A program made the translations under genes and the position numbers. The notes beneath the pieces are model-generated. The model did no database searches. It was not told the DNA's origin and was given only the letters and a program-made list of their open reading frames with translations. This document shows, in pieces, positions 18,184 to 26,996 of a stretch of 64,000 bases of DNA. Source of the stretch: Solibacillus sp. FSL H8-0538 (lineage in GTDB: Bacteria > Bacillota > Bacilli > Bacillales_A > Planococcaceae). The stretch covers positions 1,541,001-1,605,000 of the forward strand of contig NZ_JBBOPI010000001.1 of the NCBI RefSeq assembly GCF_038003525.1. Reading direction: 5' to 3'. Numbering within the stretch: position 1 is the first letter of the stretch; each line of letters opens with the position of its first letter.

Positions 18184-18629
18184 ATGTTAGGAGTTCTTAA
18201 GTTTATTAATAAAATAATATTTATTTTTGGGTCTTTACCAAAACATGCCCTTTACATTAAAAGAAAGTGTACTACTTTATAGGCACATGGAACGGAAGGC
18301 GGCGAGTGTAGCTGACGGCATTCGCCTTTCGCTACAGAGCAAAGCTTCCTGCGGGAAAAGCGTGAGCCTTGAGACCCCGCACGTAGCTTTTAGGATCGAA
18401 GGCTAAGAACGCCACGTCCTGTGGCAACGCCTTCGTGACCAACATCGTGTTGGCCCGAGGAGGCTCAAGCCACGCCCGCGGAAACGACCGCCTGGAGTGG
18501 AATGTGCTGTCAAGTTCAGATTTTGGTGTAGAGCCATATTTTTTATAATATTTATCTATTAATGAGCATATTGTAGTATGGCGTTGAGGAAAAATGGCTC
18601 AATAGAAAAATAGGAAAGGTGGGAAATGT
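18184..18629. other. Intergenic region containing a dispersed GC-rich element
   Basis: Most of it is the element at 18283-18507. Downstream, a pair of arms GAGCCATATTTTT (18531-18543) and AAAAATGGCTC (18590-18600) flank the promoter region of the next gene. No coding sequence is seen. Confidence 0.6.
18283..18507. repeat. GC-rich palindromic intergenic element, 225 bp
   Basis: Base composition jumps to high GC against AT-rich flanks. The ends are imperfect inverted repeats: GCACATGGAACGGAAGGCGG on the left and, read in reverse complement on the right, GCACATTCCACTCCAGGCGG. The interior carries several stems (GCGTGAGCC / GGCTCAAGCCACGC region, CGAAGGC / GCCTTCG). Elements of this look are scattered in Bacillales genomes; that statement is from memory. 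No target duplication is visible. Confidence 0.7.
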
Positions 18630-19010
18630 ATGGGTATACGTTTCATTAAAATATCAGGAGTTTATTTAGTAATCGCGGTGATACTTGGGCTTGTCATGGG
18701 GATTATTCAAAATTTTTCCTTTTCATCAGTCCATGCACACTTAAACTTACTTGGTTGGGTTTCTATGGCGATTTTTGGTATTATTTATAGTATTTATAAA
18801 AATGTAGGAAAAACTAAATTAGCTAAAACGCATTTCTGGCTTCATAATATTGGATTACCAATTATGCAGGGGTCTCTATTTATAGAACTTCTCACAGGCA
18901 ATACGTCATTCACAATTGGTATTATTATCGGATCTCTTATAGTTGTACTAGGTATATTGTTATTTGTTCTTAATTTATTTTTAAATATTCGAGAACAGAT
19001 ACCGAACTGA
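18630..19010 (+). CDS. Small haem-copper-oxidase-like membrane protein
   Basis: The 126-residue protein has four predicted membrane helices and the segment SSVHAHLNLLGWVSMAIFG followed by KTHFWLHNIGLP, as in short proteins annotated as cytochrome-c oxidase subunit I-like. The histidines lie in helices as expected for haem ligands, but the full oxidase is not present. RBS AGGAAAGGTGGG precedes ATG 18630. Its last few residues may be altered, since transposase remnant sequence begins right after the stop. Confidence 0.7.
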   Translation: MGIRFIKISGVYLVIAVILGLVMGIIQNFSFSSVHAHLNLLGWVSMAIFGIIYSIYKNVGKTKLAKTHFWLHNIGLPIMQGSLFIELLTGNTSFTIGIIIGSLIVVLGILLFVLNLFLNIREQIPN

Positions 19011-19261
19011 CCACACAAGAAATTCTCGATTACTATAGTGGTCGCTGGGCAATTGAAACCTACTTCAAGTAAGTAAAAGGCTATCTGTGTTTTCAGGGTG
19101 TTTAAGTACGACACGAATGCGCGATTCATAGATACTGGCTGCTCGTCCAATTTGCGTGCATCATTGAATATGTTTACACCGCCACCACTTCAGCCAAGTC
19201 ACTCGAGCAAATGAGTAATGGGCTTCGTGTGGTAAAGGCACCAGACATTGGTTTTATTTAG
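19011..19261 (+). pseudogene. Transposase C-terminal remnant (IS4-like)
   Basis: The plus strand reads ILDYYSGRWAIETYFK, typical of the E-containing YREK-type region of IS4-family transposases, then a stop and further scraps including YTATTSAKSLEQMSNGLRVV. Only the last quarter of such a gene is present and it is broken by stops. A terminator-like hairpin follows at 19315-19332. Confidence 0.7.
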
Positions 19262-19314
19262 TAATTTTTGTATATAATAATACACATTTAGAAGTTTAAT
19301 GTATTTTATTTTCG

Positions 19315-19340
19315 CCACAGAGTATTCTGTGGTTTTTTAT
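19315..19340 (+). terminator. Rho-independent terminator
   Basis: CCACAGA and TCTGTGG arms with a 4-base loop are followed by six T. Confidence 0.75.
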
Positions 19341-19434
19341 TATTTAACTTTTTAGATCGCGATAAGTCATTTTCAAGGGCTATTTGTCATTTACGGCACC
19401 GTGTTATAATGGGTGAGTTAAAGGAGTTGTACTT

Positions 19435-19764
19435 ATGGAAGCAAAGAAGGCAATCATTACCTGTAAAAGCTGTGGGGAAGAGCTGACGATTGATTTCAAT
19501 CAGGCAAGTTTTTCCTCACAAATTTCGATCCTAAACGGCAAAAAACAAGAAAGCCGTACCTATTTAGAAGTTTGCCCAAATTGTGAGACGGTGAATACTG
19601 TGACGAGCGAAAATAAAGCAGAGTGGGGAAATATAAAAGGACCGAATGTGAAAATGTTTATGTTCTCTGGTCTGTTGTCATGTTTTGTCATACTGTTTAT
19701 CGCAGTAATCCTCATATTCTTTGCATTTAAAGGGCTCGGAACGGTTATGGATTGGGTGTTTTAA
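19435..19764 (+). CDS. Zinc-ribbon membrane protein, unknown
   Basis: The 109-residue protein starts at ATG 19435 behind AAAGGAG. It has two CxxC pairs (CKSC near residue 10, CPNC near residue 48) forming a zinc ribbon, and a single C-terminal membrane helix (about 78-102). The ribbon should face the cytoplasm. The function is unknown. Confidence 0.65.
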   Translation: MEAKKAIITCKSCGEELTIDFNQASFSSQISILNGKKQESRTYLEVCPNCETVNTVTSENKAEWGNIKGPNVKMFMFSGLLSCFVILFIAVILIFFAFKGLGTVMDWVF

Positions 19765-19865
19765 AAGACTTACATAATGTAATGAAGCGATGTAAGACTT
19801 GAGCAATAAAGAATTTTCATTCAATTAGATTGCTTCCTTTTTAACAATTTCCAACGAAAAACTAT

Positions 19866-20000
19866 TTATCTGCTTGTTAGCAGAACGTGATTTGACTTCA
19901 CAGATTTTCCAAGCACATTTTTAGTTTCGTAGTAGCCGCCAAATGAGGTCGCCGTAGTTTTAATGAATTGCTCATGAATTTTGGGAGATAGCTTGTACAT
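19866..20000 (-). CDS. Short ORF or gene remnant, 44 aa
   Basis: On the minus strand ATG 20000 follows AAAGGA and a 44-residue peptide begins MYKLSPKIHEQFIKTTATSF. It has no known motif. Its start faces the start of the pRiA4b gene at 20040 with only 39 bases between them, so it may be a decayed divergent gene. Confidence 0.3.
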   Translation of the reverse strand: MYKLSPKIHEQFIKTTATSFGGYYETKNVLGKSVKSNHVLLTSR

Positions 20001-20039
20001 TTGAATTCCTTTCCGATACATTTAAGAAGAGGTGAACTG

Positions 20040-21395
20040 ATGAAAGCATATATATTAACTATTACTTTTAGCAATATGGAGCTAGCTGCATGGAGAAGGG
20101 TAGTCATACCGGCTGATGTCACATTCAACCGCGTGCATGAAGTTATTTGTGCATTGACGAATTTTAGCCGAACAGATGATTTTGACAAGTTTTTTGAGTT
20201 TCCCTTATTACAAGACCGCATCATTGTGACGAATGATCCAGAAAAAGCCGCGGCCTATAAAAAGGATAAGAAAGCGTTTAATGGAATTTCCATAAAGCAT
20301 CCGACCCGCGTAAAGATAGACGCTTATTTAGAGCAGTATGGCGAATTGGAATATTGCTATAACAATACGTGGAATCTGCATTTAAAACTCAATGAAATTG
20401 TAGAGGATTACTATTTTGGCTACCCAACACTACTTGACGGGGCAGGGGAGACGCCGCTGAATGTGCATGTGAGCGCTACCGAGTTTCAATTATTTCTACA
20501 GGCGTATACGAACCCCGTGCACCCGGAGCATTTAGCAAGTATCGCACTCGCAGAAAAGCATTTTTTTCAGAAATTTGATATGTACTGGACGAATCATATA
20601 CTAACATCTCGCAACTACAAAAAAACGGACTGGGCGAAAATTGACCATAGTAATTATGCGATTATTTCGGACAAGTATCGTACGCGTGATTATCAAAGTA
20701 TCGAAGAAATTCCAAACTATGATGAAATCCTTGAATATATTGTGGCGGCAACGAATCTTTACGGCATTGCACCCGCACGTATTATTGCGGATTTATACAA
20801 TGCACATCATAAACAACCAATTTCTTTGAAGGAAATCGATTATTTACGAAGTAATAAGTGGTTTTTAGCAGAATTGAAAAAGAGATTTGTTCATGTATGG
20901 GGCTTGCAATTTGTGCATAATGTCATCATTGAATTTAGTGAATATGAGTATTATGAACAGGCTGCGAAGGGCAAACCCTATTATAAGCCAGCAAAAGCAC
21001 AGTTGCTCAACTATGCAGACGATTTTTATTTAGAGCAAACACCAGCAACTCGAGCACTCGCAAAGGCTTTACGTACTAATTTTGAGATTGATGAAGAGGC
21101 ATTAGAGGATCGGATTTTTGATATTGTTAGCTCGATTCAAGTGAATAGCTCATTTGAGGACATTTTAAAGCAATTTACGAAGCTCTTTGAAATGGAAAAC
21201 GCAGCTGAGTTGAACTTTTATGTAGGACTCCTCATGGCAGTTTCCAATTCAACACGCATATGGGAAAATCGCGGCTACACGCCACAAGAGCTAGGGTTAA
21301 TAGCAAAATCCCCGCAGCAGCTAGCCAAAACAGCTGGCCGCAACGACCCATGCCCATGTGGAAGCGGAAAAAAATACAAAAAGTGTTGTGGATGA
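20040..21395 (+). CDS. pRiA4b ORF-3-like protein with C-terminal SEC-C motif
   Basis: About 451 residues from ATG 20040, with AGAGGTG nine bases upstream; the longer frame to 20001 starts before that site. The N-terminal 150 residues are a pRiA4b ORF-3-like domain (AYILTITFSNMELAAWRRVV, YCYNNTWNLHLKL). The C-terminus ends in the SEC-C zinc motif GRNDPCPCGSGKKYKKCCG, which in SecA and other proteins binds zinc and helps protein contacts. Related pRiA4b/SEC-C fusions are common in Bacilli with no assigned role. It is cytoplasmic. Confidence 0.85.
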   Translation: MKAYILTITFSNMELAAWRRVVIPADVTFNRVHEVICALTNFSRTDDFDKFFEFPLLQDRIIVTNDPEKAAAYKKDKKAFNGISIKHPTRVKIDAYLEQYGELEYCYNNTWNLHLKLNEIVEDYYFGYPTLLDGAGETPLNVHVSATEFQLFLQAYTNPVHPEHLASIALAEKHFFQKFDMYWTNHILTSRNYKKTDWAKIDHSNYAIISDKYRTRDYQSIEEIPNYDEILEYIVAATNLYGIAPARIIADLYNAHHKQPISLKEIDYLRSNKWFLAELKKRFVHVWGLQFVHNVIIEFSEYEYYEQAAKGKPYYKPAKAQLLNYADDFYLEQTPATRALAKALRTNFEIDEEALEDRIFDIVSSIQVNSSFEDILKQFTKLFEMENAAELNFYVGLLMAVSNSTRIWENRGYTPQELGLIAKSPQQLAKTAGRNDPCPCGSGKKYKKCCG

Positions 21396-21777
21396 GAGCT
21401 TTTACAGCTAGGAGCACTGTAACCAGTATTGCCAGTAATCACGCAAAGATAAATCAAGTTTGAATTATACAAAAACACTTCAAATTCTTTTGTAATAAGG
21501 ATTTGAAGCTTTTTTGTTTACAATGAAAGCAGCCATAAATGTGTTTTAGTATGTGCATAACTACTTGATCGTGGTGAACCTTCCTTCAATTTTCTACACC
21601 CACCGAAGCGCTACTTTCCAATTTGGAGCCTCAACATACCTGTTACTACAACCAATACTCCTCAATTTAGGCATGGATCCGTTATTATCAATTCAAACCT
21701 AACTTTCCTGTCCAAATTCTACTCATGAATTATAAAAATTCGGTTACGCTATGGATGAGAGAAAGGAGGTTTGTTTA
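21396..21777. other. Intergenic region with terminator
   Basis: A terminator of CTTCAAATTC / GGATTTGAAG arms followed by T-rich sequence lies at about 21478-21520. No gene is seen in the remainder. Confidence 0.6.
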
Positions 21778-22773
21778 TTGGTTCGCCAGCTTGTTACCAT
21801 TTTTACGTGTGTCATGCTATGGAGCATATTTTTTACTACTAATGCTTCAGCAAATGAAGGGCCGTCACAGGAAGAAATCTTACAGCAGCGCATGAATTAT
21901 TACACACAATTTGAGCATTTGCTTGTTCCTTGGCACCATTTAGCTGCAGTTGACCAATATGAACGGAATATACAAGCAGTCCGTCCAGATATCCCGAAAC
22001 GTGATGGCATCATTGCAATCCAATTTTCTAAAGAACGCTGGGCGGGTGAATTAAACCCTTGGAATGAGGATACAGCACCATCGTCAATTCACTATTTCGG
22101 TGGCTTAGGTCTTGATGGGAATGGTGATGGGAATGCCGATCCGGAACAAGATGAAGATGTGATGCTGTCCATGGCAAGTTTCCTAAGCAGTTATGGAACA
22201 ACGGATGACGATTATAAATTAGCACTTTGGGAATATTACAAAAGTGAAGCAGTCGTGAAGCAAATTGAGACGATTGCAATGCTTTATGATCACTTTAAAA
22301 CGAATGACCTTGAAAAACATCAATTTCCGCTTCCGGTGCACTACGACTACAGTTACAGAGGAACATGGGGTGCGAATAGAGGGTGGGGTGGTAGAAGAAT
22401 CCACGAAGGTACAGACCTTTTCGCTCGTTATGGCACACAAGTCGTTTCCACCTCTTACGGAGTCGTCGAAGCAATGGGCTGGAATGATTTTGGTGGTTGG
22501 CGCATCGGGATACGAGACAATCACAACACATACCACTATTATGCCCATTTAAATAACTATCATGAAAGCATTAAAGTTGGGGACATTGTTGAACCGGGTA
22601 TGCTCATCGGCTATGTCGGCAGTAGTGGATACGGAAAAGAAGGCACAGCTGGAAAATTCGCACCGCATCTGCACTATGGTATGTATAAATTCAATGGTCG
22701 AACTGAGTGGGCATTTGATCCATACCCATCACTGTTACAATGGGAGCGCCAAGGGAAGACCAAGAAAAAGTAA
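21778..22773 (+). CDS. Secreted M23 peptidase with transglycosylase-like N-domain (LytH/YunA-like)
   Basis: TTG 21778 lies eight bases after AAAGGAGG and opens directly into a signal peptide ending near NASA; the in-frame ATG at 21751 precedes the ribosome binding site. The protein has 331 residues. The N-domain has WHHLAAVDQYERN and a calcium-loop-like DGNGDGNADP segment recalling soluble lytic transglycosylases. The C-domain is a LytM-type M23 peptidase with zinc ligands in HEGTDLFA and HLHYG plus HYYAHL. The layout and length recall Bacillus LytH, which trims spore cortex peptides. It probably acts on peptidoglycan outside the membrane; involvement in sporulation is inferred. Confidence 0.85.
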   Translation: MVRQLVTIFTCVMLWSIFFTTNASANEGPSQEEILQQRMNYYTQFEHLLVPWHHLAAVDQYERNIQAVRPDIPKRDGIIAIQFSKERWAGELNPWNEDTAPSSIHYFGGLGLDGNGDGNADPEQDEDVMLSMASFLSSYGTTDDDYKLALWEYYKSEAVVKQIETIAMLYDHFKTNDLEKHQFPLPVHYDYSYRGTWGANRGWGGRRIHEGTDLFARYGTQVVSTSYGVVEAMGWNDFGGWRIGIRDNHNTYHYYAHLNNYHESIKVGDIVEPGMLIGYVGSSGYGKEGTAGKFAPHLHYGMYKFNGRTEWAFDPYPSLLQWERQGKTKKK

Positions 22774-22805
22774 CTCTTTTAGCATACGTGTTATATATAA
22801 TACAA

Positions 22806-22840
22806 AAAGCAGCGATGATTAGTAAAATCGCTGCTTTCGT
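22806..22840 (+). terminator. Rho-independent terminator
   Basis: AAAGCAGCGAT (22806-22816) and ATCGCTGCTTT (22827-22837) arms follow the M23 gene. Confidence 0.75.
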
Positions 22841-22975
22841 TATAAACATAATTAGTTTGTATAAATGGTGCTTTATTGCTTTTTTATAACAGAGTAATAT
22901 ATCATGCGCCAAATATTACAATAAGAGAAAAGAGTATTTGATCCATTTGCTTTCCAATCTAAAAGTGTTTATTTA

Positions 22976-23170
22976 GCGTTCTTCGTAAATAAATAATTCA
23001 GTAAGATTGATATTTAAAACAGTTGCTAATTTAAAAGCTAGATGCAAAGTTGGATCATACTTATCATTTTCAATTGCATTAATTGTTTGTCTAGATACAC
23101 AACATTGTTTTGCAAGTTCATCTTGAGATAATTTTAGTTTTTTTCGAGTTTCTCTTATATTATTTTTCAT
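22976..23170 (-). CDS. Small XRE-type helix-turn-helix regulator
   Basis: About 65 residues from ATG 23170. Nearly the whole protein is a Cro/C1-type HTH: LKLSQDELAKQCCVSRQTIN is the recognition region. Its ATG overlaps the TAA stop of the upstream membrane-protein gene (TAATG), which chooses this start over a longer frame and implies coupled translation. A regulator plus small membrane protein in this order is a common Firmicute cassette. The long palindrome before the operon (23491-23558) is the likely target. Confidence 0.85.
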
Positions 23171-23478
23171 TAGGCATACTTTCTGGAATAGTATAAAAGA
23201 GATGCAAGATAAATTATGCAAGCTGTAAATAATAATACATACGGATCAACTGAAGCATTTATACTTTGTTGTGTAGTAATATGGTAAATATCTAAGCCGA
23301 TTTCAATTATTAATAAGCCAATTACAACGCCGAAAGTATAAGACATTGCTTTTGATTTTATGAAATTTTGGCGCTCATCTTGCCGTTTAGCGATTGAGTA
23401 AAGTGTGTAAATGATAATACCGATTGAAACTGCGATTAAGCTTAAAAAAATTACAGAATATAGATCCATTCCATTCAC
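23170..23478 (-). CDS. Small membrane protein coupled to the XRE regulator
   Basis: The 102-residue protein has three membrane helices separated by a charged loop (AKRQDERQNFIKSKA). I know no function; similar proteins often precede a small XRE regulator and may sense a membrane signal or be its target. It is first in the two-gene operon. Confidence 0.7.
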   Translation of the reverse strand: MNGMDLYSVIFLSLIAVSIGIIIYTLYSIAKRQDERQNFIKSKAMSYTFGVVIGLLIIEIGLDIYHITTQQSINASVDPYVLLFTACIIYLASLLYYSRKYA

Positions 23479-23490
23479 CTCAATTCATAA

Positions 23491-23558
23491 AATGTAAAAC
23501 TCTTTTGACATTTTTAATTTAACTTATTAGGTTAATTTTGTCAAACTCTTTTTACATT
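23491..23558. promoter_or_regulatory. Extended palindromic operator/promoter
   Basis: The arms AATGTAAAACTCTTTTGACA and, in reverse complement, AATGTAAAAAGAGTTTGACA face each other around a TTAACCTAATAAGTTAA-like core. Each arm ends in TTGACA, a perfect -35, so promoters may fire in both directions: toward the XRE operon and toward the DUF4085 gene. Confidence 0.65.
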
Positions 23559-23629
23559 ATTGGGGATTACAATAAATAATGAATGTACGATAATCAACAA
23601 CTAATTAATTGTGAGGGAGGAATTTTTTT

Positions 23630-24811
23630 ATGTGGAATATGACATTAGAGGCAAAAAGGCAGATAGAGCAAGCGCATATATTACCTATTCGTGAAACGGA
23701 TGAGGAGTGGGCGTCAGATTTAGAAGTAGCAGCACGTGAAGGGGAAGATATTTTATCAGACTTGAAGGACCAGATACGCGAAGTAAAGGATCAACTTCTC
23801 AAAAAACTGCCTGAACGTTTTCATCCGTATGTACATAATGAATCGTTAAATACAATGGACTTGCCAAAAGACGTGCGTAAAGATTACATTTGCTGGGTGG
23901 TTGAGCAACAGATGATTTTTGAACAGTTAATGGAAAAAGCGTATGAAAATAAGCAGGCGGCGGTTCCATTTTTACCTGAAGAAACGCAAGTGGTTTTTAA
24001 GCAGTCGTTACATGATGCCATAGTGCAACATGTAAAAAGAGGAGATGGCTGTCTACATTTGCAGCTTCGTACAGGAGGCTTTTCGACCATTTCAACGACT
24101 GTATTAACATTCGAAGATTTGTATGAAGAAGTTGGTGAGTGCCCGCTAATAGAAGGTCAGTATTATATTTATGATGAGCTCATTAAAACAACGCGCGGCT
24201 TTGCATTGCGAGTCCTTTTTGATTGTCCGGAGTTAGAATGGACGATTGAAGCCATAAATATTTCTGCTGTAAATTATTATGAGGTGCAAGTTGAGGATGT
24301 GGATACATGGAGTCAATTCGTATCTCAGCTGCAAGAGGATTTTATTTATTCGCTCGTAACACCCCAAGTCATTACACAAATTCAGGCATTTTCTGCAACT
24401 GCTCCATTTTTACAGTTTGAGCAAGGTGAGCTTGTTGAAAAGGCGGATGGTTTTTATTATGAGCTTAACGGAGAAACGATTCTTATTGCGGAAAATGCCT
24501 TCGCACTGAAGGATACTATTTTCTGCAATACATATGTTGATCCGTATGCGCATTTTAGTGAGCCAGTGCCTGCTGATGAGTTGGTGCAAGCAGCGTTAAG
24601 TAATGATTTAGCTTATCAAGTGCGTGCTTGGAACACATTGTACGCACACTCAACAGCTTATGTGGCGGAAATTAATGAAATTCTATCGCAAATAGTTGTG
24701 ACAGAGGCAAATGAAATGATGATTTCAATTTATGTCAATCACTTTTTCCGTGAAGGTAAATTGACGGCAAACATTGTAGAGAAGTACAAGCATTATATAG
24801 ATGAACTTTAG
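23630..24811 (+). CDS. DUF4085 family protein
   Basis: The 393-residue protein starts at ATG 23630 behind GGGAGG. The features I recall from DUF4085 are all there: MWNMTLEAKRQIEQA at the start, KLPERFHPYVHNESLN near residue 65, DYICWVVEQ, VVFKQSLHDA and YIYDELIKTTRGFALRVLF. It is predicted cytoplasmic with no catalytic motif. The function of the family is unknown. It is transcribed away from the XRE cassette across a shared palindromic region. Confidence 0.8.
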   Translation: MWNMTLEAKRQIEQAHILPIRETDEEWASDLEVAAREGEDILSDLKDQIREVKDQLLKKLPERFHPYVHNESLNTMDLPKDVRKDYICWVVEQQMIFEQLMEKAYENKQAAVPFLPEETQVVFKQSLHDAIVQHVKRGDGCLHLQLRTGGFSTISTTVLTFEDLYEEVGECPLIEGQYYIYDELIKTTRGFALRVLFDCPELEWTIEAINISAVNYYEVQVEDVDTWSQFVSQLQEDFIYSLVTPQVITQIQAFSATAPFLQFEQGELVEKADGFYYELNGETILIAENAFALKDTIFCNTYVDPYAHFSEPVPADELVQAALSNDLAYQVRAWNTLYAHSTAYVAEINEILSQIVVTEANEMMISIYVNHFFREGKLTANIVEKYKHYIDEL

Positions 24812-25060
24812 ACGAGGAATTTAGTGAGTCAAAATAAAGCCCTAACAGTTTTCTTCAACATTAGTCAGTATTTTCTAATGTATTACAGGGGGCACGTGGA
24901 AGTTAATGTGTACAAAATCTAAAGGCTTAGGATTCTAAAATGTGCCCTTCGTTTTCCTTAAATACAATTCATTTTCATATAAATATCACGTACCTTCCTT
25001 CACATTTTCAGTAATATTATTTCATAACATATAGATATCCCGTTTTTGGAGGTAAACTGT
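24812..25060. other. Intergenic region
   Basis: No gene is seen. GGGCAC near 24890 and GTGCCC near 24943 form a widely spaced inverted repeat. The final bases hold the GGAGGT site of the YitT-like gene. Confidence 0.45.
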
Positions 25061-25654
25061 ATGTATTTTCTAAAGAAAGCATTGGTTGTAGTTACCGGTA
25101 GTATCATATTTTCTTTAGGAATAAATTTATTTTTAGTACCATATGAGATATTGGATGGAGGTATTATCGGGATTGGCTTAATATTAAACTATGTGTGGGG
25201 ATTAAAAACAGGACTTATGATAATTTTATTAAGTATTCCTATTTTTATATTCGCTTGGTTTAACTACCGAAATTTTTTCTACAATAGCTTACATGGGATG
25301 ATTATTTCTTCCTTTTTTATTGATCTATTCAAACCTTTGGATTCTTTAATTCGAATTCCAACAATATTTAGCTCTATTCTAGGAGGAATCTTTGTAGGGC
25401 TTGGCATTGGATTAATGTTACGGTTTCAGACAAGCACAGGAGGCACAGATCTTATCGCTCAGTTCCTATGTGACAAAACAGGTATAAATGTAGGTGTACT
25501 AATTTTTTTCATCGATTCAATTGTTATTATATTTGGAGGTATGTTATTATCCTCCGACACGTTTTTTCTTTCAATTATTACGATCCTTTTTGTTGGAATT
25601 ACTACGAATATTATTACAAGTCATGGAAATTTAGCAGCTAACATAAGGAAGTAG
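25061..25654 (+). CDS. YitT-family membrane protein
   Basis: About 197 residues from ATG 25061, preceded by GGAGGT. It has five to six membrane helices and the YitT (DUF161) motifs GINLFLVPYEILDGG, IPIFIFAW and STGGTDLIAQF. It lacks the C-terminal cytoplasmic DUF2179 domain that longer YitT proteins carry. YitT-type proteins have no settled function. It stands alone. Confidence 0.85.
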   Translation: MYFLKKALVVVTGSIIFSLGINLFLVPYEILDGGIIGIGLILNYVWGLKTGLMIILLSIPIFIFAWFNYRNFFYNSLHGMIISSFFIDLFKPLDSLIRIPTIFSSILGGIFVGLGIGLMLRFQTSTGGTDLIAQFLCDKTGINVGVLIFFIDSIVIIFGGMLLSSDTFFLSIITILFVGITTNIITSHGNLAANIRK

Positions 25655-26139
25655 TTTGAAATAATATTGGGAAAAACAGACGGTGATTGGAAGTAGTACG
25701 AATCTTTTCTTTGCAGAGAACTATTGGTAGGTGAAAAGCAGTAGGCAAACGCCCGAACCCGTTCAGGCGTATTTGTGCTGAAATAAAAGTAAGGACAAAC
25801 GACTGCTACCGTTACCAGTACATAGTGAGCTTTTTAAGGTTAATTAAAGTGGTATCGTGGAGTTCAAGCTTCTCTTCTTTTTTTTAGTGGTTAAGCAATG
25901 ATAAATTTCTTAATCTCTTCATAAAATACGTATCCCGTCCTATTTTTAGGCAAGGTGTATCTTTCTAACATATTTAACAGCCAGTAAGTCATATAATTTG
26001 AATAATGGACTATGTGAAAAGTGGAATCGGACACTTTTTTCATAGTCCTTTTCAAATTTAATTGGAACTTTCTGTAAACAAATCCGTACCTATAGGAAGA
26101 AAGCTTAAATTCGTGTAAGTGAGAGAATGGAGTGGGCAA
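25655..26139. other. Intergenic region with two hairpins
   Basis: A hairpin AACGCC-GAA/TTC-GGCGT lies near 25750-25775. A longer one, GGACTATG...CATAGTCC (26007-26048), could end transcription. An 82-codon minus-strand frame over the second hairpin has no motif or ribosome binding site and is not called. Confidence 0.5.
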
Positions 26140-26979
26140 ATGCTAAATACGAATTATAAAGAGTTTAGAATAATCCTGTTTATCCTATTTTTCATCGCAA
26201 TGGCTATAGTATCGGGGATTATTGGCTTGATTTTTAGTTTCACAGTTTACACGGAGGGTATTGTTAACTTATTTTTAAACGGAGTACTTCTGCTGTATTT
26301 GCTGTGGCAGGTTAAAAAGCATCAAATTTCAATGAACGAGACGCGGATGAGTAGTGTGATGTCGCCCATGCGCTGGACTAAATACATATCTTTTTCAATT
26401 TTTATTAAAATACTTGGAATTGTAGGTATTATATTTTTTAGCGCAGTAATTATGCTAATGTTTCCAGCGCTTCAAGAGTTTTTATTAACTTTTATGGTTG
26501 TACCGGAAGATGAGCTGGTCACACCACACGCATCGGAATTTATACTGCTAACAATTGGTTTATGTATTCTTACGCCGATTTGGGAGGAATATTTCTTTAG
26601 AGGGATATTACTACGTAAATTGACACTGAAGTTCAAGGCGACAACAAGTGTCATTTTGTCTTCTGCCATTTTCGCGGTGCTTCATTTAGGTGGAAGTAGT
26701 ATGTTTCATGCGTTTGTCATTGGTTGCCTATTTGCATATGTGTATGTACGTACGAAAAATATTTGGGTTTCCATAGTATTACATGGCATTACCAATTTTA
26801 TTTCAACAGTAGCGCTACTAGCTCCTGTCACACCAGAAGATTTAGCAATGCCATCATCGGATGAACTAATTAGTACGGTGCAACTATTTAGTGTGCTGTT
26901 TCTACTATTGTTTGCAATTGTTTTATTTATCGGAAAGCGCAACTGGTATAAGTTAAAAGCGATGAGCACAGCAGAATAA
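26140..26979 (+). CDS. CPBP-family intramembrane protease
   Basis: About 279 residues from ATG 26140 (GGAG seven bases upstream); a GTG at 26119 is less likely. It is a multi-helix membrane protein with the CPBP/CAAX protease motifs: EEYFFRG with the paired glutamates and arginine, FAVLHLG with the first histidine and VLHGITNF with the second. Such proteins cleave or process membrane-associated substrates, and some protect bacteriocin producers. It is followed 17 bases on by a secreted-type protein gene, probably in one operon. Confidence 0.88.
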   Translation: MLNTNYKEFRIILFILFFIAMAIVSGIIGLIFSFTVYTEGIVNLFLNGVLLLYLLWQVKKHQISMNETRMSSVMSPMRWTKYISFSIFIKILGIVGIIFFSAVIMLMFPALQEFLLTFMVVPEDELVTPHASEFILLTIGLCILTPIWEEYFFRGILLRKLTLKFKATTSVILSSAIFAVLHLGGSSMFHAFVIGCLFAYVYVRTKNIWVSIVLHGITNFISTVALLAPVTPEDLAMPSSDELISTVQLFSVLFLLLFAIVLFIGKRNWYKLKAMSTAE

Positions 26980-26996
26980 TAGAGGAGGGCGAAGTT

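Noticed and set aside
25891-26139. 82-codon minus-strand frame
   Set aside because: No motif, no ribosome binding site, and it spans a terminator-type hairpin.
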